Source: Annulohypoxylon bovei var. microspora
Lineage: Eukaryota > Ascomycota > Sordariomycetes > Xylariales > Hypoxylaceae
Direction: 5' to 3'
NCBI GenBank assembly: GCA_022836615.1
Contig: MU405301.1
Coordinates: 62,001 to 126,000 of the forward strand
DNA: 64,000 nucleotides
In this document: piece by piece, positions 37,401 to 49,324 of the stretch
How the letters are laid out: the number at the start of each line of letters is the position of its first letter
Numbering within the stretch: position 1 is the stretch's first letter
Program-made: the position numbers and the translations under genes
The notes under the pieces: model-generated
What the model saw: only the letters and a program-made list of their open reading frames with translations
Databases searched by the model: none
What the model was told of the DNA's origin: nothing

Positions 37401-39835
37401 TCGCGTGGATGCAACGCCTTGGCCTCTCGTACTCAAAGCCCTCCGAACACTGCCGATCAACTTTTTCATGCCTTGGCCCGACATCGCCGACGCAGAACCC
37501 TTCTCTTTCGACCCTTCAGTGGGGTGAGTTTGGAAAACCGTGGTTTGACGCGCCCCTCCCCAGGGACCCGGGGGATCTATCTCGACATAAGCTTGAGCGG
37601 GAGGCATAAAATTTCCCCGGACAAGGCTGCCAGCATATGGCAAAGTTAGCAGGAACTCGGCGTTTTTGTATAAAACCTTCTCTGTAACTGTGCCATGATC
37701 TCGGAGAGAATCTGTCAGGCTGTTGTTCCGCCTATGAGACGTATGGGGTCTAACCCGCTTCCCGGTCAAAGCGCGTGGAGTAGAGGCAACAGGGTCCGCA
37801 TTAGTGTAGATGGAACTGGGATCAGCAGGATGGGCAGCGAAGGCGGAACTCGTATTAGGTTCACCGATCCGAAACCCTTTCGTTGGAAATGAACAGGACA
37901 CCACATCGAGACTCGCAATACTAGTTGGCGAAGTCTGTCTCCTATCCAATTCAGTAGTAGGTCGCCCCGCCTCTTCGTCCTCTGGTGTATCTGGGCGCAT
38001 GTCGCCGAGTAAAACCGAATCAATATGGCCGGCCCTAGACACGTCCTGGTAAAATGTATTTTCAGGGCGCGAGTCGGTCTCCGGAAGGTGGAGACCATAC
38101 AGGTGCGGCAGCTCGTCGAACTCGGTTTCCCAGAAGCTAGGGTCCAAACTTGGATCTCGATGACCAGCTATTCCACCTGGCGCAATGGGAATATTGGGAC
38201 CCAGCGACGAATCAAATTCTGGACCGTCCCAAAATTGAGCACATACCCGTCTCCAACATTTCTTCAGCTCTGCTAGGATCTTCAACTGAACCTTCCTACC
38301 TCGCTCATCTTGAGAAAGCTCCTCGACAAAGTCGTTTATAAGATTGCAGAACATCACACGGAGGTGGTAATCCACAACAAAGTCGTCGACAAAGTAATTC
38401 AGGATCCAGTGCCTCATAGCCACAAACGTCCTCACCCTAACTACCATCCCTGTCTCGTCATCTCGGGATACGGCCCATCTAAGTCTAGCAACCAGCATCC
38501 GAAGCAAATCCTGGGTATCTAGAAACGCACGGAAAGTGAGGAAGAAATCGGAAATTAGTTCGTAGTCCAAAAAAGTAGGTGACGTAATTTCAGCAACTAA
38601 TCGCGGTGGTGTAGCAGCTGTCACGGCGTTTGTGGAAGAAGAATAGCGTACAATCGCACGATCGTCACAGGCTGGCTTGAAGGTAAGCGCGTCAAACATA
38701 CTAGGCTCGATGACCAAATGCGTTGAGAGATACGTTGATCGGACCGGATGAAGAGGAGATCGCGGCGTGGGAATGGTGGCAGGGCTAAGCAAGCCCGGCG
38801 ACTGTAACTGGGGGTGGGGCGAGGAGCTCGCCCTTTGTCTTACAGTGTCTATGGGCTCTGGGCGAAGAGAATTAAGATCACGAGCTGGTGGTCGAAAGAA
38901 TGAGGCGTTACTCGAACGGACGTCCTCGGTCGGAGCATATGACGAGCCTCGGATCAAAGGCGTACCCTTAAGAGTGAATCTCGGGGTGCCTAGCTTCCAG
39001 GAAGGAATGGAAACTTGCAGAAGTTGGCTTAGATCCCGGCCTAAATCTTCTGCGGTTCTCGACCTCTGTTCGTTCTGCGGCTTCGATATCACGACTTTAA
39101 AAACTCCATCATCTCCTTCCTGCGCTATGCTTGCGTCTTGAATAGTTGAATCTGACATTGCGCGACGACTCCGGTTTTTAATTGACTTTAAGTCAAAGTA
39201 GGCCTTCTTCCTCACAACTCCAGGAGACGGAGATTCAGTCTGAGGAGTTGGGGTCCATTGACCGCTAAGCAGCTCGCTATTCCCATCGGACTTCATCTTG
39301 TTCCGAGTTAGAGTATCTAAGCCTGCCGTGCTTGGTGGCGTTGCTGGGAATGTGAAGCTAGGTTGTGGATATCTCTGGTTTGCTGGCCTTATAGTAGGTC
39401 TATTGTCGGTCTCGTGGTTAGTATATTATGGTTAGTTATGTATCCGGTTTACCCGTACCTCAAGTATATTTGGCCATTATTACCCACGTTGGCCACGGTA
39501 AAGTGTCTTCCTTCTCGGCCGGCTGAGCCTCCATCTGGTGCTATATTCCACTTGTCACCCTCACTCTCCCATTTTGCTTTCATTCCATCCTGGCCGCCAG
39601 ACCTCCTCTCGCCTGCCGGTACCAACGGTCTCGAACCAGTTATATGAGGTATGCGCACTTTGGATCCCCCGATTTTACTAGCTAGTCCGCCGAGCGGCGG
39701 TGATTTTCTCTTCGGATCTCGAGGTGTGGTCGGTGATTTCTTATTAGGTAAAGAATCTGTTCGCAAGGACTGGAGGAGGCTAGGATTCGACCGTGTGGGC
39801 AACGGCGGGTGTAAACCTCGAGGTTCTACCTCCAT
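34452..39835 (-). CDS. Lte1-like Ras guanine-nucleotide exchange factor
   Basis: Predicted 1774-residue exchange factor for a Ras-family GTPase. Yeast Lte1 acts in mitotic exit and polarity. Two exons on the minus strand: 39835-39459 and 39399-34452, separated by a 59-bp intron. The first exon encodes REGRHFTVANVGNNGQIYLR, and splicing joins it to PTIRPANQRYPQPSFTFPAT, so the real start is about 540 bp upstream of the long frame's first ATG. The RasGEF_N domain lies at about 361-510 (FDALTFKPACDDRAIVRY; SPTFLDYELISDFFLTFRAF; RHWILNYFVDDFVVDYHLRV). The middle about 1000 residues are Ser/Pro-rich and disordered, with many possible phosphorylation sites. The catalytic RasGEF domain is at the C-terminus (ALNEVDWRELIEMRWKN; RCIIKFLHIAAHCRRYRNFA; PFVGIYTHDLLFN). 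Confidence 0.93.
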
Positions 39836-40352
39836 GTCTCTCTACTACGCGGCAGAACAGTGCCTGCTAAATCCAATGGTGACGGACGAATGCATTGAAG
39901 GCCGGAAATACGAGACTAATCGATTAGATCCACGGGAAGAAGAAAAAAGAACAATATGAGAGCCCCTTTTCAAAAAAGAATAGTGCGACTCGACGATATG
40001 TAGCGTATGGTTTGAGGTCTTGGAAGTGTTGCGCGCACACACTCGGATTACCATCTAGGCCTTCTCTCGTTCATGCGTGTATGGTACTTCGTATTCGTGG
40101 GCAAGTCGGATATTTTGTCGAAAGGGTGCTGTCTCGACGTATACGCTCGTTGCCAATAGGACTGGATACCAAAATGTCCGTTTTCCTTCACGACGCCCCA
40201 ATACCGTCCCCTTTACGAGCGGTTGAATGCGACGAGAGTCAATTGGGTGTCGTCCGGTTGGACAACGGCGGTGACAGTTGAATGGTAAGAAGGAGAGTTT
40301 ACAAGGGCCGCGGATGACAGAAGTATCATTTGGGGCTATCGGGAACCTTCCT

Positions 40353-40399
40353 GCTAGGGTGCTAGGGTGCTGGTAGGTTGTGCAGTTGTGCAGTTGTGC
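40353..40399. repeat. short tandem repeats GCTAGGGT x2 and TTGTGCAG x2.75
   Basis: Two adjacent octamer repeats upstream of the RasGEF gene: GCTAGGGT at 40353-40368 and TTGTGCAG from 40378 to 40399. They are consistent with replication slippage. Confidence 0.8.
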
Positions 40400-43300
40400 T
40401 AGGTTGGTGCTTGCCTGCCCTGCACACGCCCCGTCGCTGCTAAAGCTAACATTTAATGCCTGCAAAGTTGAAGGCGAGCGCACTGGCCCCGGCTGCCGGC
40501 CAGACCCTAAGCAGGGAAGATATTACAGGGGATAATGTCATCAAAGTGGTCCCATTCGTCCAATTTTCGCGCACAGGTCAACTGCAATTTACTGTGGCTG
40601 GCCTACTAGCCCCGGTCTATCCCCTGCAATAATAAATTTACAGGCAGTTACAGAGATACATCGATACCGCACGGACTTAAGACAGACATGGAGTTGGGGA
40701 AAAGGGAAAAGAAAGAACATTGAAGACTCGAGGCGAGTATCATGCAGTGTAGCATTTACATATGATTTAAATACATGAAATACCTACAGCACTTGTAGAG
40801 TCATACATACATGTACATACCTAGTAGGTACTTTATGTACTTTTTTTACTCTCAATGCTCTTAACAACATTAAACTTGGAAGCCAAGGGACAACATTGAA
40901 GAAGCGATATAAACATAGTTACATGCAATTCAACAGCATTCCCTCCTTTATACATAGTATTCTACAATTAAGGAATGTCCAATCGTATGCTTTCGGCGCC
41001 GAATTGCTTGCAAACATTGACCGATGAAGTACAGAAAATCATGCAAGATGGTGAATGACCTAACCGTGCTCGTCGCCCCTCGCTTACATTGGCCAATCCG
41101 TCCGATCTTTTATACATCACGATGCTGCACTCCTCGAAGCCGAGTCTGCGTGTCTAGCAATACTGCATAATATGCAGTGGGCAGTTTAGGGTCCACCTAC
41201 ATACAGTACCTAGGTATCTAGGTAGCTACCATTATCTCTTATTGTTTTTCTTCTTCTCAGCTTTTTCTTTTCCCTCTTATAACGTTAGATAGAGAGAAAG
41301 GGGCAGAGGGGGTAGAGTAAAAAAAGAACAGTTACACTATAAAAAACTAAATCCTCTAACAATGCACTTCTGAGATTTGCCTAGAAATACATATCCAGGA
41401 ATGTATCTTCCTAGACAGGCGTATATCTAACATTTTGTGGAGGGTTGACATCATTTCCGCCGCTTTGGTACCTAACGCATGTTGCTTAGTGGTTTCATGC
41501 AAGACAAATACAGAACCTCAGCACTGAACCATAGCCCCTTCATCAATGTAAATGCGACAGCATGTATGTCTTCAACCCAAGAAAAAGCAGATGGACTGTT
41601 GATTATCATATCTATTTCTAACACATGGTCAGCTAACATGTTGGAAAAGACAAACATGTATTTTGGTATATAATTATATCGTTCCTTTATTTTCTCTTTT
41701 TTCTTTCTAAATATCTCCTCCTTTCCACTCATACATAGTACATACACACCATAAGCGAAGTGGGATATGAGATGCGAACCCCCTTAGGTATGTACAGCCT
41801 AGATAGCCCTAGAGATAGATGCCCAATGGCGAACTAGATATGATAGGAACAGGCTAAGCTTGCAGTGGTTTAATGAACCAACGAACTTAAGAGCATCAAG
41901 ATCACCAGGGACTAGCCTAAACAAACTACCGAAATATTTATTGATCATTATAATAGTATGTATGTATATTCTACTATTGCTGACGTAGAGGCGAATTCTA
42001 TTTAGACTACACACTCGAGATAGGATTCATAGATCTGACGTATACGATGACCAAATATAACACATGAAGGCATTGTGGGATCTAGTAAGCCGCATACATA
42101 CCAACGTATCGCATTTTATACAGTTGGCCTCGCGTCTCAGCTGGTAACTTTCGATAAAGGTCCGGCCCTTTTAGAACGCACAATGTAGCTCAAAACGGAT
42201 TCAAAAAGAGAGAAAGGGGGGCGAAGTTGAAAGGCAGATATGTAGGTAGGTAGGATCAAACTACATTCGTCAATGTACCATCGGCCACGATACCAAGGAG
42301 CCTGATAATGTAGTAATTGATACCATTTCCTGCAGGGCTGATCCTCATCAGTCACTTCTCATAGCACCAGCGAAGCCGCTTGCCACCAATCAGAAAGACC
42401 TACTCCAACAATGGTCTACAATTCCTTCCCTGCTGTAGGTTGCTTTCGCCAGAATAGAGTCGCTACCGCGAGATTCCTCGCAGCAATGTCCTTTAGACAT
42501 ACCTCGTAAGGGTTACTTTTCCTGGTTCAGCTCAGCCCGAGTTCAACTCATCAGATGAACTCACCGCGTATTATTCTCGTCGCATCTGATTTACCTCTTA
42601 CTCGATCCAACCCGACGCAAGGAGAGGGCACCATATTACAAGACTATCAAGAAGAGAATAGAATAGATGGAGCCCCTTCTACACCACAGTCGATCTTTGG
42701 CATAAATAAAATCCTAAGGAGGATTATCGCGGGCGCAGTAGCGTGCAGATTGGATCATCCCGTGAGTTTATGTAGGTAAGAAATGATGTAGGCGAGATGC
42801 CTCTAGTCCAGGGACAGCAAGGCAAGACTGCAATAGCATGCCATCGCTCGTGGGGAAATCCTAACCACGTGCTGGACAACTCCCGACCTTACATTTCGAG
42901 TAATGGATAGAGAAGATCAACCGTTGATCTCGGGATTGGCAAGCTCGGACCTTGAAACAAGCGCCCAAACTACCTAATAGCGACCGTGATGAATACCAAA
43001 AAGGAATGGGGACGCGACTTTGGGACATCCGCGATCTATGCGTCCCGTCGCTTAATTCGACTCGACGTTCATCCACCAGTCGCGTGTGAAGAATCAAGAT
43101 GGAGGGAGATTATGGAACTTAGCGGTCGCAAAGACCAAGACCCCTCTCTTCTGCAGGGTCAGGATTCATGATACCGTAAGAAGACGCGAGTGAAGCAACA
43201 TGGGCGCAGGATTTTGCTTTTAAATTCCAAGTTGTGAGGACTTCAAAAGTTGAAGAACCGTCTTACGCTAGCGAAGTAATTACCATATCCGTCAATCAAA

Positions 43301-44908
43301 GTAGGCTCTGGAAGCCCTTAATCTTGCGCAGTGCGACAGTGACGAACTGGGCTATGAGAACCGTTCCCACTCGGGATGCTACAAGACCAGCTCTATGTTA
43401 CCAAGCCGAGTCCTGAGCCCCTGCCGAGTCACATACTATTGGTAACCCCCACGAACTTGGAACCAACATCTCTTTTTTGAATTGAGATCAAAATCTGTTG
43501 AAGAACGTTATTTCGAAAGAACTAACACCAAATACTTGGAAGTTGGGCGTCTTTAAGAATATCCGATGTCGCAGCTTACCAGGTACCAACATCTACAATT
43601 ATGAAGCAAACGACATGTAGATTTTCGTTAGCGTTATCTGCGGCATCTTCCCGAGACAAGAACGGCGGGTTTAGGGCACAGACAGACAGGGCGAGTGAAA
43701 GCGAGGCAGACCCGGCAGGCATTTCCTTGTACCAAACATAAAGCCGTTGAGCAAAATGGTACGATTTAAGAAAAACTCTTAAGAAGCTATTCCGCCCTCG
43801 TTGTTAATCAATGATGATATATTTGCTAGAATTAGGGCTTTCGCAGGCGCTAGAGCAAGCCACAATCGACGACAGACTGACAGGTAATATCTGTGCATCA
43901 TACCCCCCTCATGTCCCCCAAGATCCATCCACCCACCCGGGTCCCAAGGCCATGATCTAATGCCCTCCTGGCAGATGGCCTGCGGCAGATCTCTGGGGAG
44001 CACAGCAGGCACAAAAGAAAAAGCCACGCCATATCGTAGCATCACTATGCGTTAGATATAGGTAGTAGTCATGACGTCGCGCATGAAATCCGCTGGGCGA
44101 CGCTCGCACGATGATGGCGTGGGAAGGAAAAGGTCAGCAGACGGCATTTGCGTCCCAGAGATCTAGGTCCCCCAGAGTTTAAACAGCATCCATGACATAC
44201 AATAGATCCCCATTCTCGACCGTCGGCCAACCGGCAGGCAAACCGGCATTGGGTTACCCCACGGGCATTGATCGATTGATTCATCCATGAAACCAGATAG
44301 CAAAAGTTCTACAAATCATATTAACAACGTAAGTCGAGCCATTGAGGTCACTACTCTGGGCATTGGGAAACCTATTGTATGTCGACGCAAATGGAATTAT
44401 CGACTATTCTTGCGGCAAAGCCTCTCAATTCCCTTCGGAGGTTAAGGACCTATCGCGTTGACTGGCGGCGAGGAGCGATTGTATGCCAAGCTACGGGACC
44501 ACGCCCGAACCGTCAGTCGGAATCCTTCCTTGCTACCCGTTATAGTGGAGGTGAACCATATTTTCCCGCCGACAACCCTAATATTCCTGGCTGATCTGAT
44601 TTCCACATTGTCGGCAACCTCCTACACGGGTGGATATCAGGTTAGCAAATATATTCCTATTCATGACCATGATCGTGTATCAAGCGCCATTTCTAAGCTA
44701 GTTTCCTACTGAATCGACGAAAGATGCATATCATTCTTTTGTTCGGTGTGTTGATACGTTAGGTCTAACCCAGACCCCGCGATCTAGATCTTTTAAGGCT
44801 GCTGAGTCCAACGGGGGTACCGAGATAGTCAAGCCTCCGAAATCCTCCGGAGTATAAAGATGAGATCGGTGAATTCTTAGGGTTATTAGTTCTCTTACAA
44901 AGAACCTA

Positions 44909-44942
44909 CCTCCCGGATCTTCTCACGGGTTCCTCCGGGAGG
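44909..44942. repeat. 9-bp inverted repeat, possible hairpin
   Basis: CCTCCCGGA (44909-44917) pairs exactly with TCCGGGAGG (44934-44942) across a 16-nt loop. It is GC-rich and could be stable in RNA. No flanking gene is recognised. Confidence 0.6.
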
Positions 44943-46273
44943 GAGAGGAGGGAGGAGGAATCATGACTGAAGACAACTCCAATTGAGGAAGCTAGGAAAG
45001 GAACCTTGCAGCAGCTTGCGCGGGACTCCACACACACGTGTGCGAGATATTCCCCGTCCGATGTATGCTCGGCCAATCGCAATGCTCCGTCTCGACGACG
45101 TCAAGTTGCGGATAGCTTCAAGATTGTGCAAGTGACCAATTTGATGCTATACTCCCTTCGCCGACTAGTTTCAAACAAGTTTTTGACCGGTGTGATTATG
45201 TACAGTACCTATTTTATCTTGTGAGTTAGACATCGTCAGACCGCTGATCAGAGAACCTCAGGTCCCCGCCAAGATGCAACTCAACTGCATAGCGAGTGAC
45301 TATAGGACAAAATTGCAAAGGTCCACTGCAGTTTACCATCTACCGTAGACCGCTAAGACTTAGATTCGAGATCTGCGGATCTTGCCGCATCTCCAGGGCA
45401 GATCAAGTTTATCTCAGAGGGGAATCAGGGGTCGTCATCAGGACTGCCTGCCCTGTGCAAGCGAAGGAGAAAGCTTGCCCTTCTTTACGATTGCGTCAGG
45501 CTGAAAGACAAGAGTGAAGAACATCCACCCACCCCGCCGGAGCCGCAGTGTCTTGGATGTTACGGATTGGTTGGCGGGACCCACGTTGGACCCCTAAGAT
45601 GCATGTGCCTTGCCGACGTATTTACCTTCGTCAATCAAGTCTCTTAGGTGCTCAACCGTTTGTCTTGTGTGGCTCCAGTTCTCCTTGTTATGTCGTTGAC
45701 CTTAGGAGCTAAAGAGAGTCATGTCTAAAATGTATCTCATAGCCTACGTGAGACAAGTTGGGTGAGACAAGGAATCTAGGTTTCTCATTGGCCAGTATAC
45801 GTCGCCTCCGTATAGGCAATATTGAGACAGATGGGTCAGTGATCTATAATCTACCTACCTAGTAGGTATCAAATATCTGCTTCTAACTACTAGTACACAC
45901 CAAATGAGGCCTCTCTACGACGTAGCTTCCTGTTCGGACTCGGATACCTAGTAGCATGCTACATGTAGCTTTTGGAAAGGATAACTGCAATTGAGTGCAG
46001 GGCAAGCTCTAAGTTCCATAGTAAGTACCTACCTCCTACACTTACAACCCTACATAGCTCTCGGTCTCAATTTACCATATCAGAGAAAACACATGCTAGC
46101 TTCACTTCTTCCTTCGGAAAGCAAGCATACCTCTTGCTTCGATTTTTTATATTTTATTATAGGTGATTACTATATTTCCAGTACTTTAAGCTACTTCCCT
46201 TTCCGTCCACTAACCATTAAGGCGGTCAAGTCTGACCATGTTCCCTTTCAATAACTTCCATCTCAGTCATCTT

Positions 46274-47920
46274 TTACGTAACTCGTAACATTTCATTTAT
46301 ATAATTAGTTATATCATGATTCGATAGACAGTATGTCACCTTGTTTACATCAAACCACTCTCGAATACCGGCCATTATTATCATAGCATCATAATGCTTC
46401 ATGGGATTATCGCATCCTTGAAACATCACCTGTTCGTTTACTCCGAATTGATTCCGTTCCATCGGATTGCGCTTCTCCTCAATGTCGCTGGCGTTCCAGG
46501 TTTTTATCGCCTGTAGGGTGTTCTTGATTCTTTCTCGGAGTTCTGCCTTGTTGGTGAACTCTTCTTGTTCCTTCTTTGATTCCAGTCGGACAGAAGACAA
46601 CTGCGACTCAATTGTACAGGACAACGAAGACTGAACTAGACGATGTACTAATGTTTGTCGGACTGCGGACTAATCTGGCTAATGCAGCCACTACATTCAT
46701 AGCAGAGAAGCTCGACGCGTAGGCGTCTAGCCAGCGTTGGCGGTCCTTCTCATTGTATGTCTCGTCGAATATCAATATGATGAACTGTGCTATGCCGTTG
46801 TCGCATTGTAACGAACATCGGCTTGCGTTTAAAGAGGTCGCATCTGTTCCATCTAGATATGCTAGTCGTGGACCAACTATCCCTGATAGACTCATAGCAG
46901 AATTTGGTCACAGCTCTCTCGTATTACGAGATGCCATTTTCATCTCCCTCACGACATCCTCTGTTGACTTGGGTGCCGATATCTTGTTCTGCGTTCCACC
47001 TCCTCAGAAATGACGCTGTCAAAGGTTCATCGGGCCTTGCACCTTTCTGCGTCGCCTTCCACTCCCGCGTGGAGGGTGTCTCCAGCATCACGTGGAGTAC
47101 CTATTGTCTAACAAGTTGATGTGTTTAAACTAATCGGTCTAAGCTAGTGCTTGTACCAGGGCATTTTATAGTGCTGTCTTAGCTGTTGTTGATGGTGATG
47201 GTGTCACAAAGGACTCGAAGTGTTCATAAGGGTGTGTTGTTATAAGAAGTATCCAGGTACAACATTCATGAGGGTGGGAGAAAACCCCATGTGTGGGTGT
47301 ACGAACCCTCCTTCCAAATATTGATATCATGTTTTCCCAGGTGTGTTGAAGAGAGTAGATCTGGTGATAGCGGTTATGCTGGCGAAAGGTCGGGATGATA
47401 AGAAGGAATCCTGGCTTTCTCTTCCAGGTCCATCATCAACCAAATCAGACCTATCTCTCTCAACCCTCTATCGATCGTAGACGGAAATATCTCGAATTCA
47501 TCTTATGAGGCATCCGGGATCCATTCTTATTGTGAATTATCTTTCGTGTTTCGAGGTCAGATATATATCCTCGTCCGAGTAAACGTAGTTCATATTTGCT
47601 ACGGGTACGCGATAGATTTTAGAGGTGCTGTGTGCAACAATCGACTTCTCTGATTCAATTATAGACTAGACAAGGGCCTAGGCTGAAGGCATCCGCGTCT
47701 GGATTGAAGAGATTGTCGAAGTGCTCCTCAAACAATTCAGGGGATGTGCTCGATGAGGTGATGTATTTTTTCAGGCTGTTGCTCTGAGGGGGCTGTCGAT
47801 ACTGGGTCGGTACGATGATCACTTCCATCATGTCGTAGGCAGGCCAAGAAAATGGCCTATTGTATACACCTCTAGGCTTTGTATGAAAAGGGATATCGTT
47901 GCCAGTGGAGCCATCAGCGT
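46274..47920 (-). pseudogene. decayed or unresolved minus-strand gene of unknown family
   Basis: Reading the minus strand from 47920 to 46274, protein-like stretches appear in succession but change frame or meet stops. About 47920-47660 gives a clean run of about 85 codons (including SWPAYDMMEVIIVPTQYRQP and ELFEEHFDNLFNPDADAF). A frame shift follows and about 47670-47545 gives SKIYRVPVANMNYVYSDEDI. Further pieces run to about 47335. Near 47100-46950 there is ETPSTREWKATQKGARPDEP. Then 46895-46608 encodes GIVGPRLAYLDGTDATSLNA and 46624-46274 encodes ERIKNTLQAIKTWNASDIEE. No start codon opens the series and no simple set of GT-AG introns repairs it. I recognise no family. A multi-intron live gene remains possible. 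Confidence 0.4.
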
Positions 47921-48278
47921 CCTACTTGACCTAAGAATCCACGCCAGCAACATCAATTATAGCTCCCTGATGATGCTAGAATAGTCCCTATTCTTGCAAC
48001 AATAAATAGCTATCTTTAAACGACCAAAGCATCAAGTTATAATATAATGTTGATGATTAAGTTGTTAAAATAATGATTCTGATTAAAACCCATACTGGCC
48101 TGTTGTAATAGTGGTAGTTAGTTGTTTAGTTATAGGATAGCTTCTGTTTGAATGCCGCCATATTCGACTATTAGCAAAGTCATAATAAGAAAGTTAAGAT
48201 ATTCGTATTCCAGCCACCTCAGCCACTTCCGACATCTGCCCCTTTCAACAAAAAAAGCACAACGTCCACGTTGTGGTC

Positions 48279-48566
48279 TCAGGGTCGTACGCGAACTAGT
48301 CGACGTCTTTTTGATGGCGTCGACTCCGGCGATTCCACTTCGGGTTCGGATTCTGGTGCTAGTCTTTTTTGGGGCTTTGGTTCTGCTGGAGGGGATTGAG
48401 ATGGTTCGGTGTCTTCGTCCGGGTCGAAGTTGTTGGCGCGAATTCCTTTCAAAACCTCCTCCATCGTATTCTGCAAATCGATAATGCCAGCCTTCATTTG
48501 TGCTCCGTCGAATCTGTGAGAGAGACAGATGTATGAGTCTAGGTTGGATGGTTCATAAATAATCAC
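48279..48566 (-). CDS. possible gene fragment with nuclear-localisation-like tail
   Basis: The frame has no good upstream ATG; the first in-frame ATG begins MKAGIIDLQNTMEEVLKGIR. A CAG acceptor site near 48518 suggests the segment could be a terminal exon. The product turns acidic and Pro/Glu-rich and ends STPSKRRRLVRVRP, like a nuclear localisation signal. No homologue is recognised. It may belong with the decayed coding sequence downstream on the same strand. Confidence 0.25.
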   Translation of the reverse strand: MIIYEPSNLDSYICLSHRFDGAQMKAGIIDLQNTMEEVLKGIRANNFDPDEDTEPSQSPPAEPKPQKRLAPESEPEVESPESTPSKRRRLVRVRP

Positions 48567-49008
48567 TTAGACAGCAAGCTAGCTGATTAAATAAATCAAA
48601 ATAATAAGGAAACATCAATGCTCAAAGGCCTTGATTAAAGTATGTATATGTAAGCTGCACGTCAGGCAACTTAAATTTATAGAGTTTACTTTGATGCGTT
48701 ATATTACGCGTATATTCCCTTTATGATATGCCACATATAGTACGTTGAATTATTTAAGACAAGTTAGTTACCTGTACCTAGGTAGTTATACTTTTATGGA
48801 TCAAAGAGGCCACTTACAAATGTGTATGAACACTAGTAAATCTGATGCTGTCTTCTCGAGAGCTGAAGATGGATTGTTATACTCTTAGTACTTGGGAGAA
48901 TACACTCAAGTATAGAAATAGAGAGTTTTATTATATGAACTTAGAGAAATTGGCAGTAATAATCGTTATGTCCCTGAACTCTTTTTTTTAAAATAAAGTC
49001 CCCTGAAA

Positions 49009-49072
49009 ATCAGCTCATAATATGATCTTATTTTATTATACTAAAGCTAAATAATAAGATCAGTGAGCTGAT
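49009..49072. repeat. 64-bp imperfect inverted repeat in AT-rich DNA
   Basis: Outer arms ATCAGCTCA (49009-49017) and TGAGCTGAT (49064-49072) are exact complements. Inner arms GATCTTATT (49024-49032) and AATAAGATC (49053-49061) are also exact. The nested layout suggests a hairpin or a relic of a small inverted-repeat element. Confidence 0.6.
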
Positions 49073-49324
49073 ATCTGTCATAAGTTAAGCAAGAACGAAT
49101 GCCATATTAATAATAGTTATGTGTGATCATTTTAGTATAACGAGGCTTCTTCTTCTTAGTTAATAGCTTAGGACTTGATTCTACTTCGTTCGTCTCGCAA
49201 TATCTTTAAGTGAACTTCCTATCATACTTTTGATATCCTTCCTCGAGTGAAGTATACTCGCTAAACCTGAACATCAAAGACGGACCTATCAACCCCATCA
49301 TTTCACCCTAGCAAACCGACGCCC

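Larger units (their letters stand above)
39836..46273. other. 6.4-kb gene-poor region
   Basis: The first about 600 bp include the leader and promoter of the RasGEF gene, with short tandem repeats at 40353-40399. Beyond that no gene is recognised on either strand. The DNA holds scattered TAGGTA motifs (about 40822, 41207-41230, 42241, 45853, 46022), one TTAGGGTT at about 44878 and a 9-bp stem hairpin at 44909-44942. Short reading frames here lack domain or codon support. Confidence 0.5.
47921..49324. other. AT-rich region with a small basic-tailed reading frame
   Basis: Mostly very AT-rich DNA, especially from about 48560 to 49290, including an imperfect inverted repeat at 49009-49072. One minus-strand frame at 48279-48566 is listed separately. 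No other gene is seen. Confidence 0.5.

Noticed and set aside
39449..39835. Separate small gene upstream of the RasGEF
   Set aside because: It splices in frame through a 59-bp intron into the RasGEF and forms its natural N-terminus.
41765..41790. GCGAACCCCC on the plus strand, resembling a reverse-strand tRNA B box
   Set aside because: The flanks do not form tRNA stems and the loop sequence departs from GTTCRANNC.
43779..44045. 88-codon minus-strand frame
   Set aside because: No domain, no codon signal and no splice context; expected by chance in several kilobases of spacer.
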